A DNA stretch of 64,000 bases from Trichinella spiralis (taxonomy: Eukaryota > Nematoda > Enoplea > Trichinellida > Trichinellidae). The notes under the pieces were generated by a model. The model made no database searches, had not been told where the DNA came from, and was given only the letters and a program-made list of their open reading frames with translations. Where the stretch lies: assembly GCA_000181795.3 (NCBI GenBank), contig CM012954.1, positions 5,573,525-5,637,524 of the forward strand, in the 5' to 3' direction. Both the position numbers and the translations under genes were made by a program. Every line of letters starts with the position of its first letter. Within the stretch, counting starts at the first letter, position 1. Positions 38,796 to 51,691 of the stretch are shown here, in pieces.

Positions 38796-41700
38796 ACGCC
38801 AACTCGTTTGCAAATGCCTTGGTAAAATTAACGTCGAGCGATTATACTGACGCGTAAACAGCGAAAAGAACTAAATATTAACATTTATAATTATAACTTT
38901 AACATTTCTGAATGCACAGTTTACCATTGAATTATACAATCAGCAACAGACAAACTTCAAAATTTTTCTTATGCTGGCAACCAATTACAGTAAATATATA
39001 ACTTGGAAATCATTTTTAAATTACAGTGTTTGTGATTAATATAAATTATTTAAAAATAAAGTTCTGAAGCGTGCGTTAAGCTCAGGTGAACTTTATCATG
39101 TTAATTTGTATAACATTCATGTTTTCAACTTCTAGAAAAAAATAATTAGAGTTTTTGTGCGTAATTTGAGCTGAAATGTGACGTTACATTTTTCCAATTA
39201 AACAATAATATGTGGAAAATTATTTAATTACTCTTACATAATGCAATTTATTCATTTATCATGCAGATTTTTGTAATTAGTAAACATATATTTCAAATTT
39301 GCATACTGTAAAAAAATAAAAGCTTCGCAAGAGTGAATGTGAATATGAAGAAAAAGCAGTTGAAAAATGAGTCAACTGCAGCAGAATTAAAGATTTGCAG
39401 CATTTGAAACATTTCCAGCATTATTTAAAAAATCGCCCTGTAATGAATGTCAATATTAAATTATTTTATGCTATATCAACAGTATTGGAAAATTTGTTAT
39501 ACAAATATTTTGAAAATTTCATTTATTCCAATAATTCAATCGAACATTTTGTGTCAATAATCAAAATTATCCTAATTTTTAATTAGTTTTGTAATTAAGC
39601 TAAATTAGTGGATGCTTTTTGATTAATTGAAGAGAAATTTTGGAAAAATTAAAAAGAAATAGTCTTTGATTTTGAAAATTGGAAACAAGACGTCAAATGT
39701 TGAAATAAAATGCAAAAAGTGGCATTGGTTTGAGTGTAAATTTCCCATTGAAACGAGACGCAATGGAAATAATTTAGTGATAGAAAAAATACAAGTAAGT
39801 ACAGATGGTTTTCAGCATTATTTTGCATAAATGTCGCTTGCTGAAAGCGGTGCTGCTGCAAAGTGGCTTCTTTCATTTGGCCGGAAAAGCAGGAAATCAA
39901 TCCTTTTGATGATGATGAAAGCGCCGTCGATGATGCTTTGCTTGATCGAGACTCGAGATCGAGACTCTGCTTCACTTGTCGAAAGCGTTTAAAATTCAAA
40001 TTATACTCCCAAGAGCTGCTTCATCCTCGAAAGTTTTGTTGTTCCGATCAGATTGGTGAACATTTTTTAACATTCCCAAAAAAAATCTTTTTCAATTTTA
40101 ATTGAAAATTGAAAAAAATTTATTTAAAAATCAAACTCTACGTAACCAGAGCAATTTTGCGTTGAAGAGAAGAGCAAAAAGTTGCATGTCCGTGAAGAAA
40201 GTGAGTGAGTATTGATCGAATATAAAACGGAACGATTGGAACAGTCATAATTGCTATTTATAACTAATTAATTCATTGGAATAATTTTTGAATTTAAAAA
40301 AACAAACAAACAAACATATCCCGTTGAACAAAACATAGCTTATTACATGCAATGCAACAGAAAACTATTATTACGGTGAAATACAATTGAACATCTTTTT
40401 TCAGCCAAGTTGTTATTTATTATGGTACAGATGCGAATCCAGATAATCCAAATTAGCTTCTACAAAATGAAACCATATTCAGTAGTTTCATTTTCTCTTC
40501 TTTTATGAATTTAGTAATGAACAATGCAATTAACGTAAGCAGAAAAAAAACAGATTTTTCGTAATGGCTATGCCATTTGGAAAATTATCCCGTCTATCGC
40601 TGACGTTTAATAATAATTCTACGTTTCAGCTTATTTGATGTATATATTAAATTTCGAAGATAATTTTTTCTCACTCACAAGCATACATACAAACATCAGT
40701 CATTTTGCTGCATGCTGCGCGATAATTTTATCGATCAACAACTATTACAAATGATTATCATCCGATAATGCAGCTGATCAATAGCAAAAGACATAATTTA
40801 TTGCCCAAGCATGTTTCATTGTTCCGCAAATGGTAAAATTGCACTTCATCAGGCGTTTACATTAAAGTACATTAACCGACGTGATATTGTAATTGAAAAT
40901 TATTTATTTCAATACATTTTATTTTTCAATTTTCTTACTCTACAATTGTTTACAATGTTCAAATTGTTGAGAAATAAAAAAGAACAGCCGTATCGGTGGA
41001 AAATTGTATATTAAAAAAGCAGATCCATTTTTCGAACAATTTGATTTATGCTTTCAGCACGTAAAAATCTATCGTCCAAAATGAGAAAGTTGTGAAATTA
41101 AAAACAAATTTTCTCCTTTAAAACATCTTTTGAATATTAAAATTATTTTTTTTAAAAAAACTGAAAACTCAATTTACATTAATCAAAAGTATTACATGTT
41201 ATTTTTTCAACTCTTAATATTGACACTTGATTATCAATGCATCGCTACAGTTTCAATTGTATAAATTGCAAATTTTTTTCCATGTCCGCATGATAAAAAT
41301 TGACAGAACGCAGAAGCGTATAAGTGGGAAATGTTTAACGCTGATTCAGCCAAAGAATGGTTCAAGCGCTGCGCACTTGTTTAATAACAAAAGTATTCAT
41401 CATCAGCTTAAAAATCAATTACACGCTCACTTGGGCAAATCATTGAACATTTTCAAAGTACAAAAAGTTCCACTTGAATTGTTGGCTGAAAATTTTCATT
41501 TCTGAACGATCACAATCATCTGTATGCAAAAACAGTGAAAATTAAGCACCAGAAATTGCAATGAATAGTGATAATGTTTCTTTAAGTGAAGCATATTTCT
41601 ATGCTAATAATTGCTCGTTCAATACAAATGACTAAGAACAATTTGTACGATTGTATAATGAAACAACAGCCCGAGCTTGGATGTTGTACTGTTTGAAATA

Positions 41701-42575
41701 GAAGAGACATTTTGCTTCAGTATTCTTTTTCTATTTATAATTATAAACCGATCATTGTGGAACTTGTATTGTGATTGATGATGGATGGAAATCGACCATA
41801 AAACTACAACATGCAATTGATGAGCATGTAAAATTGTAGAAAAGAGATTGAAAAATAAAAATGTAAAACAGAACAAAATTGCTTCACTCCACTTGATTGG
41901 ATTAAAGTATTCACAACGGTGCTTCAGAATTGCAGGCGTGTGTCATATATATTTGATCAAGGGGTTTCCGTTTTGCAAAAGTCTCAGCAAATCGATGCAA
42001 CACGGAAAACTTCAACTCTCAACATCAAAAAACGGCATTCAGATATGCATTTATTTATTTATTTGCTATTTGTTTTCAATAGAGTTCCATATACCTTGTA
42101 CACGCAGTATGTTTGTATCATAGAATAAATAATACTGAAGGAAGGAAGGAAGGGTGATTTCATTTGAAATAATTTATTGTAATCTCATTAACTTAAAATT
42201 CAACGAGTAATATATTTTTAGCATATTAAAATATGTGTTGAAAAAAGAAATTTTTTTTCTTAAATAAATCCAAGCAATTTTCAATGCTGTTGTTATCGTT
42301 GTTATGTTGTTGTTATTGTTGCAATCAAGGAAGGAGCGTGTATATATGTATATATGCAGTTTGACGAGTGGTTCAATGGGAATCGATATTTTTTCTAGTC
42401 GACTCTTATTTAGCATTTCTTTTGAGAGCAGCCGCTGCTATATTCACATATTACATGACGACCAGTGAGGACGATTCGCTTGGAAATTTTCTCTCGGTCA
42501 AGCCCAAGGCGTTGTCGTTCGTCCACAGAATTGCAATTGATACTGAAACGTCGAAGCAAATGGCAGAACAAGCAA
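38796..42575. other. Intergenic, no gene firmly recognised
   Basis: Mostly AT-rich. A less AT-rich island at 39831-40005 has open frames on both strands, one containing NPFDDDESAVDDALL, but no splice partners. A TATAAAA-like box near 40219 faces the plus strand with nothing convincing after it. GTT repeats occur near 42287-42320. Confidence 0.4.
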
Positions 42576-43176
42576 ATGGGATGTGTAGCTGGTAAGTCGT
42601 TGATGCGACTCCAAGCAGCAAAATCGACCAAACACAATTCTGGCAAAGGTCGCTTCACCAGCATCAGAAATTTGTGGCGTAAAGCCCACACCCCTACAAC
42701 TGACAGATCGAGCGAAAATAAATCCACCCTTGCAACTGCAACCGCAACAGCTCGTTCTTCCACATCGACAGATTCACCGTTCAATTCCAACCAACCTGTT
42801 ACAAGTGATTTTTTTTGATTTTCAAGTATTATTAGCATATTTCAACGTCACTGGTGTTGTAGTGAGTGAGAAAAACAATCAGGGTATGACGACGGCCTGC
42901 AGTAGTAGTTCACGTTCAAGTAAAAGCACCTTGCGTCGAGGAGTCACGATGCCAGCATTGCCAGAGCACAATGCAGTCGGATCTGAGGTGGACAATTTTC
43001 GTATCACCGGAGCACCGTACAGTCGAGCTGGGTAAGTTGTAAACAACAACAAGAAGAGGGAATAAATGCAAATTTGTTGCAGCCATAATTTGACTAGTAG
43101 TCAGATTGAATTTTTTCGCCTTCTCGATGAAAAAATTGCCCAAGGACCTGATTATGATCCGCTGGCCGATTCTTGA
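42576..43176 (+). CDS. C1orf21-like small protein with N-myristoylation start
   Basis: Three exons (42576-42804, 42863-43031, 43083-43176) encode 163 aa. The protein begins MGCVAGKSL, a Gly2/Cys3 start typical of N-myristoylated and palmitoylated proteins, like human C1orf21 (MGCASAKH). The middle is Ser/Thr-rich and disordered, with LRRGVTMPALPEHN. The end, SSQIEFFRLLDEKIAQGPDY, matches the C1orf21 C-terminus (ESQQEFFRMLDEKIEKGRDY), the diagnostic part of the family. Function is unknown; membrane association is inferred. The frame is open upstream of the ATG, but the family's fixed MGC start decides the choice. A TATATATGTATATAT run near 42340 could provide a TATA element. Confidence 0.8.
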
Positions 43177-46100
43177 AATTGCTGCTGATAATTTTGGCAT
43201 ACGGAACACAAGTTCTTGCTTGTACTGTTTGAATATACCGTGTTTTTAATGTCTGTTTATTTATCTCCATTTTATGTTTGCTGGTGATAAAATGCTTATC
43301 AAAGTCGACGACTGAATTCTCATATTGATTGTCAGTGTTCTGTTATATTCTATTTTGTTGGTTGGCTCGCACAAAGACCAGTATTGCTCAACGCAGCCTT
43401 ACGAGTAGGCCCTGTGCGTGGACTACAACGGTGGAGAATTTGTTCAATTTCTACTTGAGATGGGAAAAATAATTTTATCAAAAATTAATAATAATAATAA
43501 TAATTGCTTCCCCCTCTCCATCCCCCACCCTTTACAACCAGAGAGCAACCAACTTCTTTTGCTCAACAAGCTAAATAATTTCGATTGAAATTTCGCATTT
43601 CGCAGTGAAAATCCCTTTTAACTTTTCTGTTTGTCTTTTTCCTTGTAAAAATGTAATCAGTATTAAATTATGAATGAAATAAAATAAAGCGAAATGCATT
43701 ATTTCTTTGATACTAAATGGCAAAAGAAAAATAGTTGACTTGCCAAAAGGCAAAACATCCACACAGCCGAAAGCCTTGAGCGGCAAAAGCGCACAGATGT
43801 CAGAAGAAATTGACAACGTTCTTTCTTCGCAAATTAAAGCCCAAAGATGAAAATTGTTCATTAATGGAATTTGAACAAAATAAAGTCAAAGTAAATTGGA
43901 AGAAGTTTAAATTTCAATGTTCAAATATTTTTCGCGCCGATCAATTTCCATAAAATATTCCAAACAAATTTAAATCTTATCTTTGAATACATTCGTCTAA
44001 ACATAGTATTATTTGAAAAAAAAATTAATCACCGATTTTTACAATTGAATCGAAGTTCCAAATTTAATTTAGAAATAATCTGATTTTTGCCAATTTCGAT
44101 AAAATTATCTATTTCACTTTGAATTCTGCAGATCATTCAACTGAGACATAAATGAAATATCTAATTATCAAATCGTTACATATCTACTTTATAACTTCAG
44201 GTGATCAATTAGAATTTGAGGGTGAAATCAAACGAAGAAGCCTCAGTTAAACGTATTTTAACGAAAATAATATTGTATAAAAGCTAAAATCACTAATACA
44301 ATGCATCAATCAATATAAGAATCTATTCCTCTGAGATTCAACGTTGAAGATTTCCCATATTTTCTAAGCAAATATAACGTCATTCGAATGTTTCATTAAG
44401 CTAGTTTAATTTTGTACCGAAAACAATTATTGCCATTATTATCCCAGTCAAGGAAGTGCTATATTGAAACTTATAAATAACTACTGGAAAACAGTGAGAC
44501 TTGAAACATAGCTGGCAAGCTAACAGTAGATAATTTGTACTGTTCAATTATTATTATTATTATTAAATTTAAAGTTTCAAATAATTATTGATCATGATTG
44601 CGTACAGCAACAGCTCATTCTATTAATAAGACATTTAAGCATCATAAACTACAGTACTCCATGAAATTCATGTTTAATTTAACTTCTCTATTCTACTTGC
44701 TTCAATAGCAGCTTTTCATTCAAATATACTACAAAATATTATAAACATTTCGCACAAATTTACAAATATATAAGCCAGAAGTTATTCAATTAAATAATTA
44801 CTTTAAAGTATATTAATAAAAACATAAGATAGATATGACAAAAAGTCGTTAAGTCAATTATAAAGCTTCATAAATGTTTGAATTTCTTTTCAATAATTAT
44901 AATTTAAGGCCAATAAGTTGTATATAAGATTGCATTGTCATGTAAACTAACAAACAGAAAAACGAATAACCAACATTAGATAGACAGCATTCGTTAATGC
45001 TGCTTTCCTTTCAATTTTACATTTAGTTCAGTTTAGTTTATAAGCTATGTTTACAAGTTGAATAACAAACCGCATCCATCATTTACTGAATTGTAAAAAG
45101 CAGCCTATTTAAAAGAATTCAATGCATATAAGAATATAAATATTACCATTTCATTGTATTTTTTGCTAATTTATAATTTAGCTGAACAGTGTTCCTTTAT
45201 TAGTTAAAAAAATTTCTGTTTTTCATATTGCATACATTCATGTATAAACACTGCAATGTATAATAGAATATTATCAAATAAAAAAGGTAAAATATTTTCG
45301 AAAATATAGCGTATCAAGTCAATAAGTTTAATCATCCAATACTAGTTTCAAATGAATGCTCTAAACAAGCAAAACACCGTCGACAAATACACAGTTAAAT
45401 TGCTTGCAAAATTACAAACTCACAGCAAACTGTTGTATCAATGATTAAATAGCATTTATTTTTAATAATTAAAATCACGTATAGCGCTAGCATCAATAAA
45501 CTTTAAAATGCTAAAACCAGTTTCCCATTTTCCTCTACTCTCTATAGTTCATGAGAAATAATTATTTTAATTTCAAAAACGTAGAAAGCAATGCAAGATC
45601 GATCACAATAAGCAAAGGCAAAACCATTGATCAAACAATAATGGAACAATTATTACCAAATATTCACATACTTACTTCATAGATTCCACAATTGCAACTG
45701 ATGATTTTAAAACAAATTTACAGAATATGCTGTATTGATAAAAATAAATTCCACTAATTCAAATTCATCAAGCTTCGTCAATATTTGCTTAACAAAAATT
45801 TGAATACAAATGAAACAAAAGCTTGCGCAGCCTCAAATAATTGAACAACGGAGCACACAAAAGTGAACATCAGGTACAGCAATTTCACACCTTCGCGGAT
45901 GTAATAACTGAATAATAAAACCATAATTTGTTAAAAACAAATAAAAATATGAATTATAAAAATTTTTATTTTTGTTCTAATTTAAACGATAATCTAACAA
46001 CTGCAATAAAGATTTTCATTAAAACATTCATCTAGCATTTTTAAATGCATAAATTGATGAGCAAAAACGGTTGTGCAGTTAATCAAATATTTGATCAAAC

Positions 46101-47624
46101 ATTAAAAAAATGCCTTTGCTAAAGTTATTCTTATAAATTAATTAACGTAAATTTGAAAATATTTCAATTTCAAATATTGCACAAAAGTAATCTGCAAGCT
46201 CGTCAGATCTCTGGTAAAGCAAAACAATTTATTTTACTGAAAAATTGATAACAAACAATATGAAGAAAAGAAAAGTTATAAATTATCAATATATTCGAAA
46301 TATTCATATACATAAGTTAATAATATGCATTTAGAGCTTTTTTATGCAAAACTGATGCTTCATTTCAGAAAAGAACAACAACACACTCCTTACTAAGTGT
46401 ACAAATCATATCATTTTAAAAACAAGACTTTTTAACCAACTAAACCAATGTATAATAGTGCAATATGAAAGCAAATATGAAAATCATTTTGCTTTGACCT
46501 GAAACATTTGTATGAAATATCCAGTTGTAATCAAGTTACAAAAGTGCAAGTGACTTCAAATAACACACCAACTGCGTTCAAACAAATCATTTCAAATGCT
46601 TCTTCAATAAAAACAGTTGTTATAAAATTAACCTGTTTCACAAATTATGCAGCGTTATCCATTCATTCTACGTTTAAATAAAACTAGATTTTTACTTATT
46701 TTAATGCTGACTTTTCAAAATTATATCATCATAACTATTCAAAAATTATAACATAGTGACAAACAGAAAGATTCACTTTCTCAACAAGAAAAAGTAAGTT
46801 CTCATACGGATAAAATCTTAATGACAGTTGCTTTTTATCAGGTTTTTCAATCTGCTTAAGTACGCAACTGATAGCCAGCGACTGATTACAATAATACATC
46901 ATTAAAATATAGCACTTCTGAATTTATAATAAATCAATTATGCACTTACAATTAATTTAAAAGAAAATTAAATTAAATTAACTGCTAAAATCACTTTCTA
47001 CTATAGCTTTAGATGTTATGTAGAACAGAGTACCAATTCGTATTAGCACACATAATATTCTGATGATAAATATGCACAGATAAATATTAAGAAGAGTAAA
47101 GCCTAAACAAAACAAACAGTTTCACTTTATACGATTATCAACATTCAAAGTAACATGTTCAACAGTAAATAGCATTACAAATACCACCAATTTACATTAG
47201 CAGCATGCAAAGAATCACCGAAACATTCTTAAATGAAACGCAGAGAAAGAAAATTTTTGCATAATCATTGCAAGAGCTGAAAAAAACACCTTCTACTTTC
47301 AAAACAAGTAATTAAACAGAAAAGATTAAATTATCAATAAAGAATAAATTTCTCAAAATATATCTCAATATTCATACTCCAATACTGCAGTAAAATTCAA
47401 CTGCTTTAATGAATGACTGAGATTAAATTGAAACTTGAAAAAATAAAAATAAAAAAGAAACAAACAGAATTATTATTGAAACAAATTTTGAAGCAATAAA
47501 CAAAATTTTGAGCATTTCACTTGAAACTAAATATTCTGAACTATCAGAATAATTATCACTACCTATAAAAGCAATATGATTATCTGATATCGAAATTCAA
47601 AGTTTAAAAATTTTAGATTTCATA
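43177..47624. other. Intergenic, no gene recognised
   Basis: The first several hundred bases probably include the 3'UTR of the C1orf21-like gene. A block near 43340-43470 is less AT-rich, with one protein-like but interrupted frame. The rest is strongly AT-rich with no exon-like segments. Confidence 0.45.
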
Positions 47625-49348
47625 ATGGTATACCAAACGAATAAGCACTGGTTTCTCAGTCTTATTTTTTGTTGGACAGCTCAATCGTTAAAGTTAACAA
47701 TATTACACACTAATGATGTCCACGCAAGATTCACCCCGTAAGTTCAAATAAATAAATATATATATGTATCCATTTGTGGAATATGTCAATAATTAATAAA
47801 ATTAACAGTTTCAACAATGATTTGAAAGACTGCAGTGCAAGTGATATAGAAGCAAATGAATGCTTTGGCGGAGCGGCTAAACGAATAACAGCGGTTAGAA
47901 GAATACGAGAAGAAGAAGAAAACGTCCTCCTTTTTGATGCTGGTGACCAATATCAAGGAACGTTGTGGTATGTGCTATTTCGACACCAAGCAGTTGTTGA
48001 AGTAATGAACGTCATTGGCTACGATGCGATGGCACTTGGCAATCACGAATTCGATCATGCTCTTGCTGGTTTACTTCCATTACTCAGAGAAGCAAAATTT
48101 CCAATTATGGCTGCTAATGTTGCCAGTGATAATGAAGAACTACAAGCTCTCCTCAAACCGTACACAATATTCACCTTTGACGATGTCAAAGTGGGAGTTA
48201 TTGGATATGTAACACCGTTGACTAAAAAATTATCAAAAGCCCATGAAGTAGAATTTGAAGATGAAATTGAAGTGCTAACAAAAGTTGCATCTCAATTAAA
48301 AGAACAGGGTGTCAACATGATCATCGCAGTAGGACATTCAGGCATTCAAATGGACAGATTAATTTGTCAGAAAGTACCAAATATCGATATAGTTGTCGGA
48401 GGACATACCAATACATTTTTGTACAGTGGTAAACAACCATCAGTTGAAGAAATTCAAGGTCCATATCCTGAAATATACAAGGATCAAGGCAAACCATGCC
48501 TTGTTGTAACAGATTACGCATTTGGAAAATATCTTGGCTTTTTGAAAGTTGAATATGACAAAGAATTAGATCAAGTTACTAAATGGGACGGAAATCCAAT
48601 TCTACTTGACAATCGTTTCCACGCAAGCAGAGAAATGGAAAATATTCTAGCAACTTACAAACATCAATTACATGAGATTACCAGCACAGTGATTGGATCT
48701 ACGGCAGTAAAAATCGACGGACGTTTCAGTACTTGCCGCCTTCAAGAATGCAATTTGGGAAATATGCTAACTGATCACTTGGTTCGCAAAGTGATGAAAG
48801 AATCTGACATACGACTGACTGAAAACGGCGATTCTTGGGCACCAGCACCGATTGCGCTGATCAATTCCGGTGGAATAAGAAATTATCTGAAACGTTATTC
48901 CGGGAACGTTACTTTGGAAGACGCTTATTCAATCATGCCTTTTGGTACTCAGTTCAAGTTACTAGAAGTTACTGGACGACAACTAATGGAAGTTTTTGAA
49001 AACAGTGTTTCTGAGTATTGGCCAGATGGACCGTGGGGTCGATTTCTTCAAATGTCCGGTGCTAGAGTTGCATACAATTTATCCATGCCCGTGGGAAGTC
49101 GCGTACATTCATTACAACTACGTTGCGCAGATTGTCCAATTCCCATTTACAAGAACTGGGATGCTGAAGAATCATATCGTTTGCTCATTTCAACTTTCAT
49201 GGCAGACGGAGGAGACGATTTTTCGGTGTTTCCGAATGTTCCAAATCATAAGCTGTTGAATTTCACTGATACTGAGCTAGTGATTGATTTTTTCAGAACT
49301 AGTAGTCCAGTGTGGACCGGTGTTGAAGGTCGCATAATTTTCATTTAA
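47625..49348 (+). CDS. Secreted 5'-nucleotidase/apyrase, array copy 1
   Basis: Two exons (47625-47737 and 47809-49348, a 71-base intron) encode 550 aa. After a signal-like N-terminus come the metallophosphatase motifs: LHTNDVHARF, DAGDQYQGTLWY, ALGNHEFDHAL (catalytic His-Asp), VGHSGIQMD and VVGGHTNTFLYSG (metal His). The C-terminal nucleotide-binding domain has LINSGGIRNYL, MPFGTQF, GRFLQMSGARVAYNL and MADGGDDFSVF. It hydrolyses extracellular nucleotides (AMP to adenosine, possibly also ADP/ATP). The protein ends right after the domain without a hydrophobic tail, so it should be secreted rather than GPI-anchored like CD73. It is the most diverged copy: exon 1, the intron and the start of exon 2 differ clearly from copies 2 and 3, while a mid-domain block is nearly identical. 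AATAAA lies near 49455. Confidence 0.93.
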
Positions 49349-51691
49349 ATATGTTCAGTAAATTGCAGAGGTTCTATACTGCAAACCTGTACACTGCATT
49401 TCTGCACCAAGATTTGTATTTGCTTCAAACTGTTGAAATGTGTGCTGTTCGAAATAAAACTGATATCTATCATAAAGTACAGCTTCGCAATACTTTACGG
49501 TGCTCTTGATTTTACTTAATAGCAATTACTAAACTATGTTTTACAAGTTGTTCTGATACTAATTTTACGTGCTTTGTTTCATATCATCAGAACTGCGTCG
49601 CTTGATGAAGCTCTTCAGCAGTGACAAAACGTTGACTAGGTAGGAGAAAGCTAACAGTAGTTACGCAATTTACAAAACGAGAAATAATTTTGGGGTTACC
49701 GAGTTAAAAGAAAACATTACGTACTGCTCGTAGAAGCATAATTCTTATGAAACTCATACTCGCTATGAAATACATGGCATTTTCATACACATAAATATCC
49801 TGCATTGTACGAAATACATACTTACATACCACTGAATGACCGCCATTCATCATCAAAAGCCACTTTACAAATGATCATTAGCTATTGTTACAACAACTGA
49901 ACGCTGAGCGTTTCTGTTCCAAAGCCAAAATAATGGAATTGTGGAGCAAAATCTGAAACGTAAAGGCTTGTTAAAATAGTTCAATAAAATTAAATCATAC
50001 ATAACATCAATTAATAGCAGAATTTGCATATTTCCTGTTGGATTTCACGATAATGGTTATACATTCGACTATTTACTTACGCATTACGTAGTGGTATTTC
50101 GTAGAATTCTGCTGAATTTGAATTTGTTTGAATTTTGTGTGAAATTCAATATAATGTCTCAATATGCAATGACAATGCTAAAGCAAAGTACACAAAAATA
50201 TATTTCCCTCATTCTTAATGGACTACAGTTTTTAAAGAACAACCCAGTACAAAGTGCTTAATATCTTACAAAAATAAAATTCATATTCATCAATCGTTTT
50301 AAATCGAATGTTGGTTCACTGATATGTATTAACCGCTTCATATAAAGCATATCAGCAAGTCATTACTAAACTTGATTACATAAAAAAATAAATAATGAAA
50401 TCATGTGAAACTTATATTTGATAATTTTATGCAAATTTTTCAAAAAAACATTTTAAACTACAAAATCAAACTGTGTCAAAATATAAATACTTTTTCATGA
50501 TCAACTTTCAGATAATAATTTCAATGCTTAACAAAAGCATTTTTTTTAAAATCAAATTACTCACATGCTTGTTGCTATATACAATAATTATAATAAAAGA
50601 CAACGTTGCAGCTTTATCACTGCCTGAAAATAACCAACTGCCAAAATCGACATAATTCCTTTTAGAACACTACAAGATCCTTGCATAGAATTTTAAAAAA
50701 TAGAATCAACAAAAATTTATTATACACACGGAAACGCACAACTTTGTCACATTTTTCCACTGTAAATAGTAAAAATATTGAAATGAGTTGCTCTAACAAT
50801 TATCTATTGTTGAAAAAATATTACTGTTTACTTTATAAACAATATTGAAATTGACAATAAAGTAATATCAAACTAATGGAATCAAAGTCATCAAATAATA
50901 AAATCATGGTCAGTAAAATGCCTCAGAATCTTGATTTCAACCACGAATATTTAATGTCAACTAAAGAAACAAATGCAATTCTTAAACTTTCTAAATATCA
51001 TTAAAAAAACATTCACATATAATTGTATAGTAATTACAACTATAGTTGCAAAGCAGTCAAATCTTAAAAAAACAAATAAGCATATCAGAAATAGTGGTAA
51101 ATTATTTCGTGACGAAATTAACACATATACTACACAAGGAAAGAGGCAATGTGACAATTTAGTTGAATTTTAAGCAACTGTTTGTACTAATTTAAGGTAA
51201 ACATTTTAATGAAACCACTTTTATTCTCAAACGTCGGAAATACATGAATATAAACATACAAATACATATATATATATGTTCGCATAAAATCAAGGAAAGG
51301 CAGAAATTCAGGTGAGAAGAATCGTCTGAAATTTACAGAAACTATTTCTAGTAAGTATCTTTAGATAATTATCTAACTGCAATCTGCGTTCCGCATTTCT
51401 CGTATAATATATTATATTCAATCACATATCACTGAGAAAAAATACCATTAATAACTCTCTGAATATTACTAAACGTTAAACAGAACAACATTAATAAACC
51501 AGTGTCGCTCTTTTCACAAACAGAAAAGAAATACTGGAAAACCTATTCATTAGAAAAAATAACATAAAAACTCCATCATTACCTAATTCAAAAAACCAAA
51601 ACATTCTTCTATTTCACAAAATATGAACATTCATTATTGCAATTCAAATTTCTTCCTTAAAAAAAGTTATTTAGGTTGATTAGACTTCAAA
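49349..51691. other. Intergenic DNA between 5'-nucleotidase copies 1 and 2
   Basis: The 3'UTR of copy 1 with a poly(A) signal near 49455, then AT-rich DNA repeated after copy 2. No other gene recognised; short ORFs here are not conserved in the sister repeat. Confidence 0.6.

Noticed and set aside
42410-42838. 142-codon minus-strand frame opposite the C1orf21-like gene
   Set aside because: It is the antisense shadow of the plus-strand gene, which has matched exon phases and family similarity.
43340-43470. Protein-like segment in the 3' flank of the C1orf21-like gene
   Set aside because: A stop interrupts the only attractive frame and no acceptor with a pyrimidine tract precedes the remainder.
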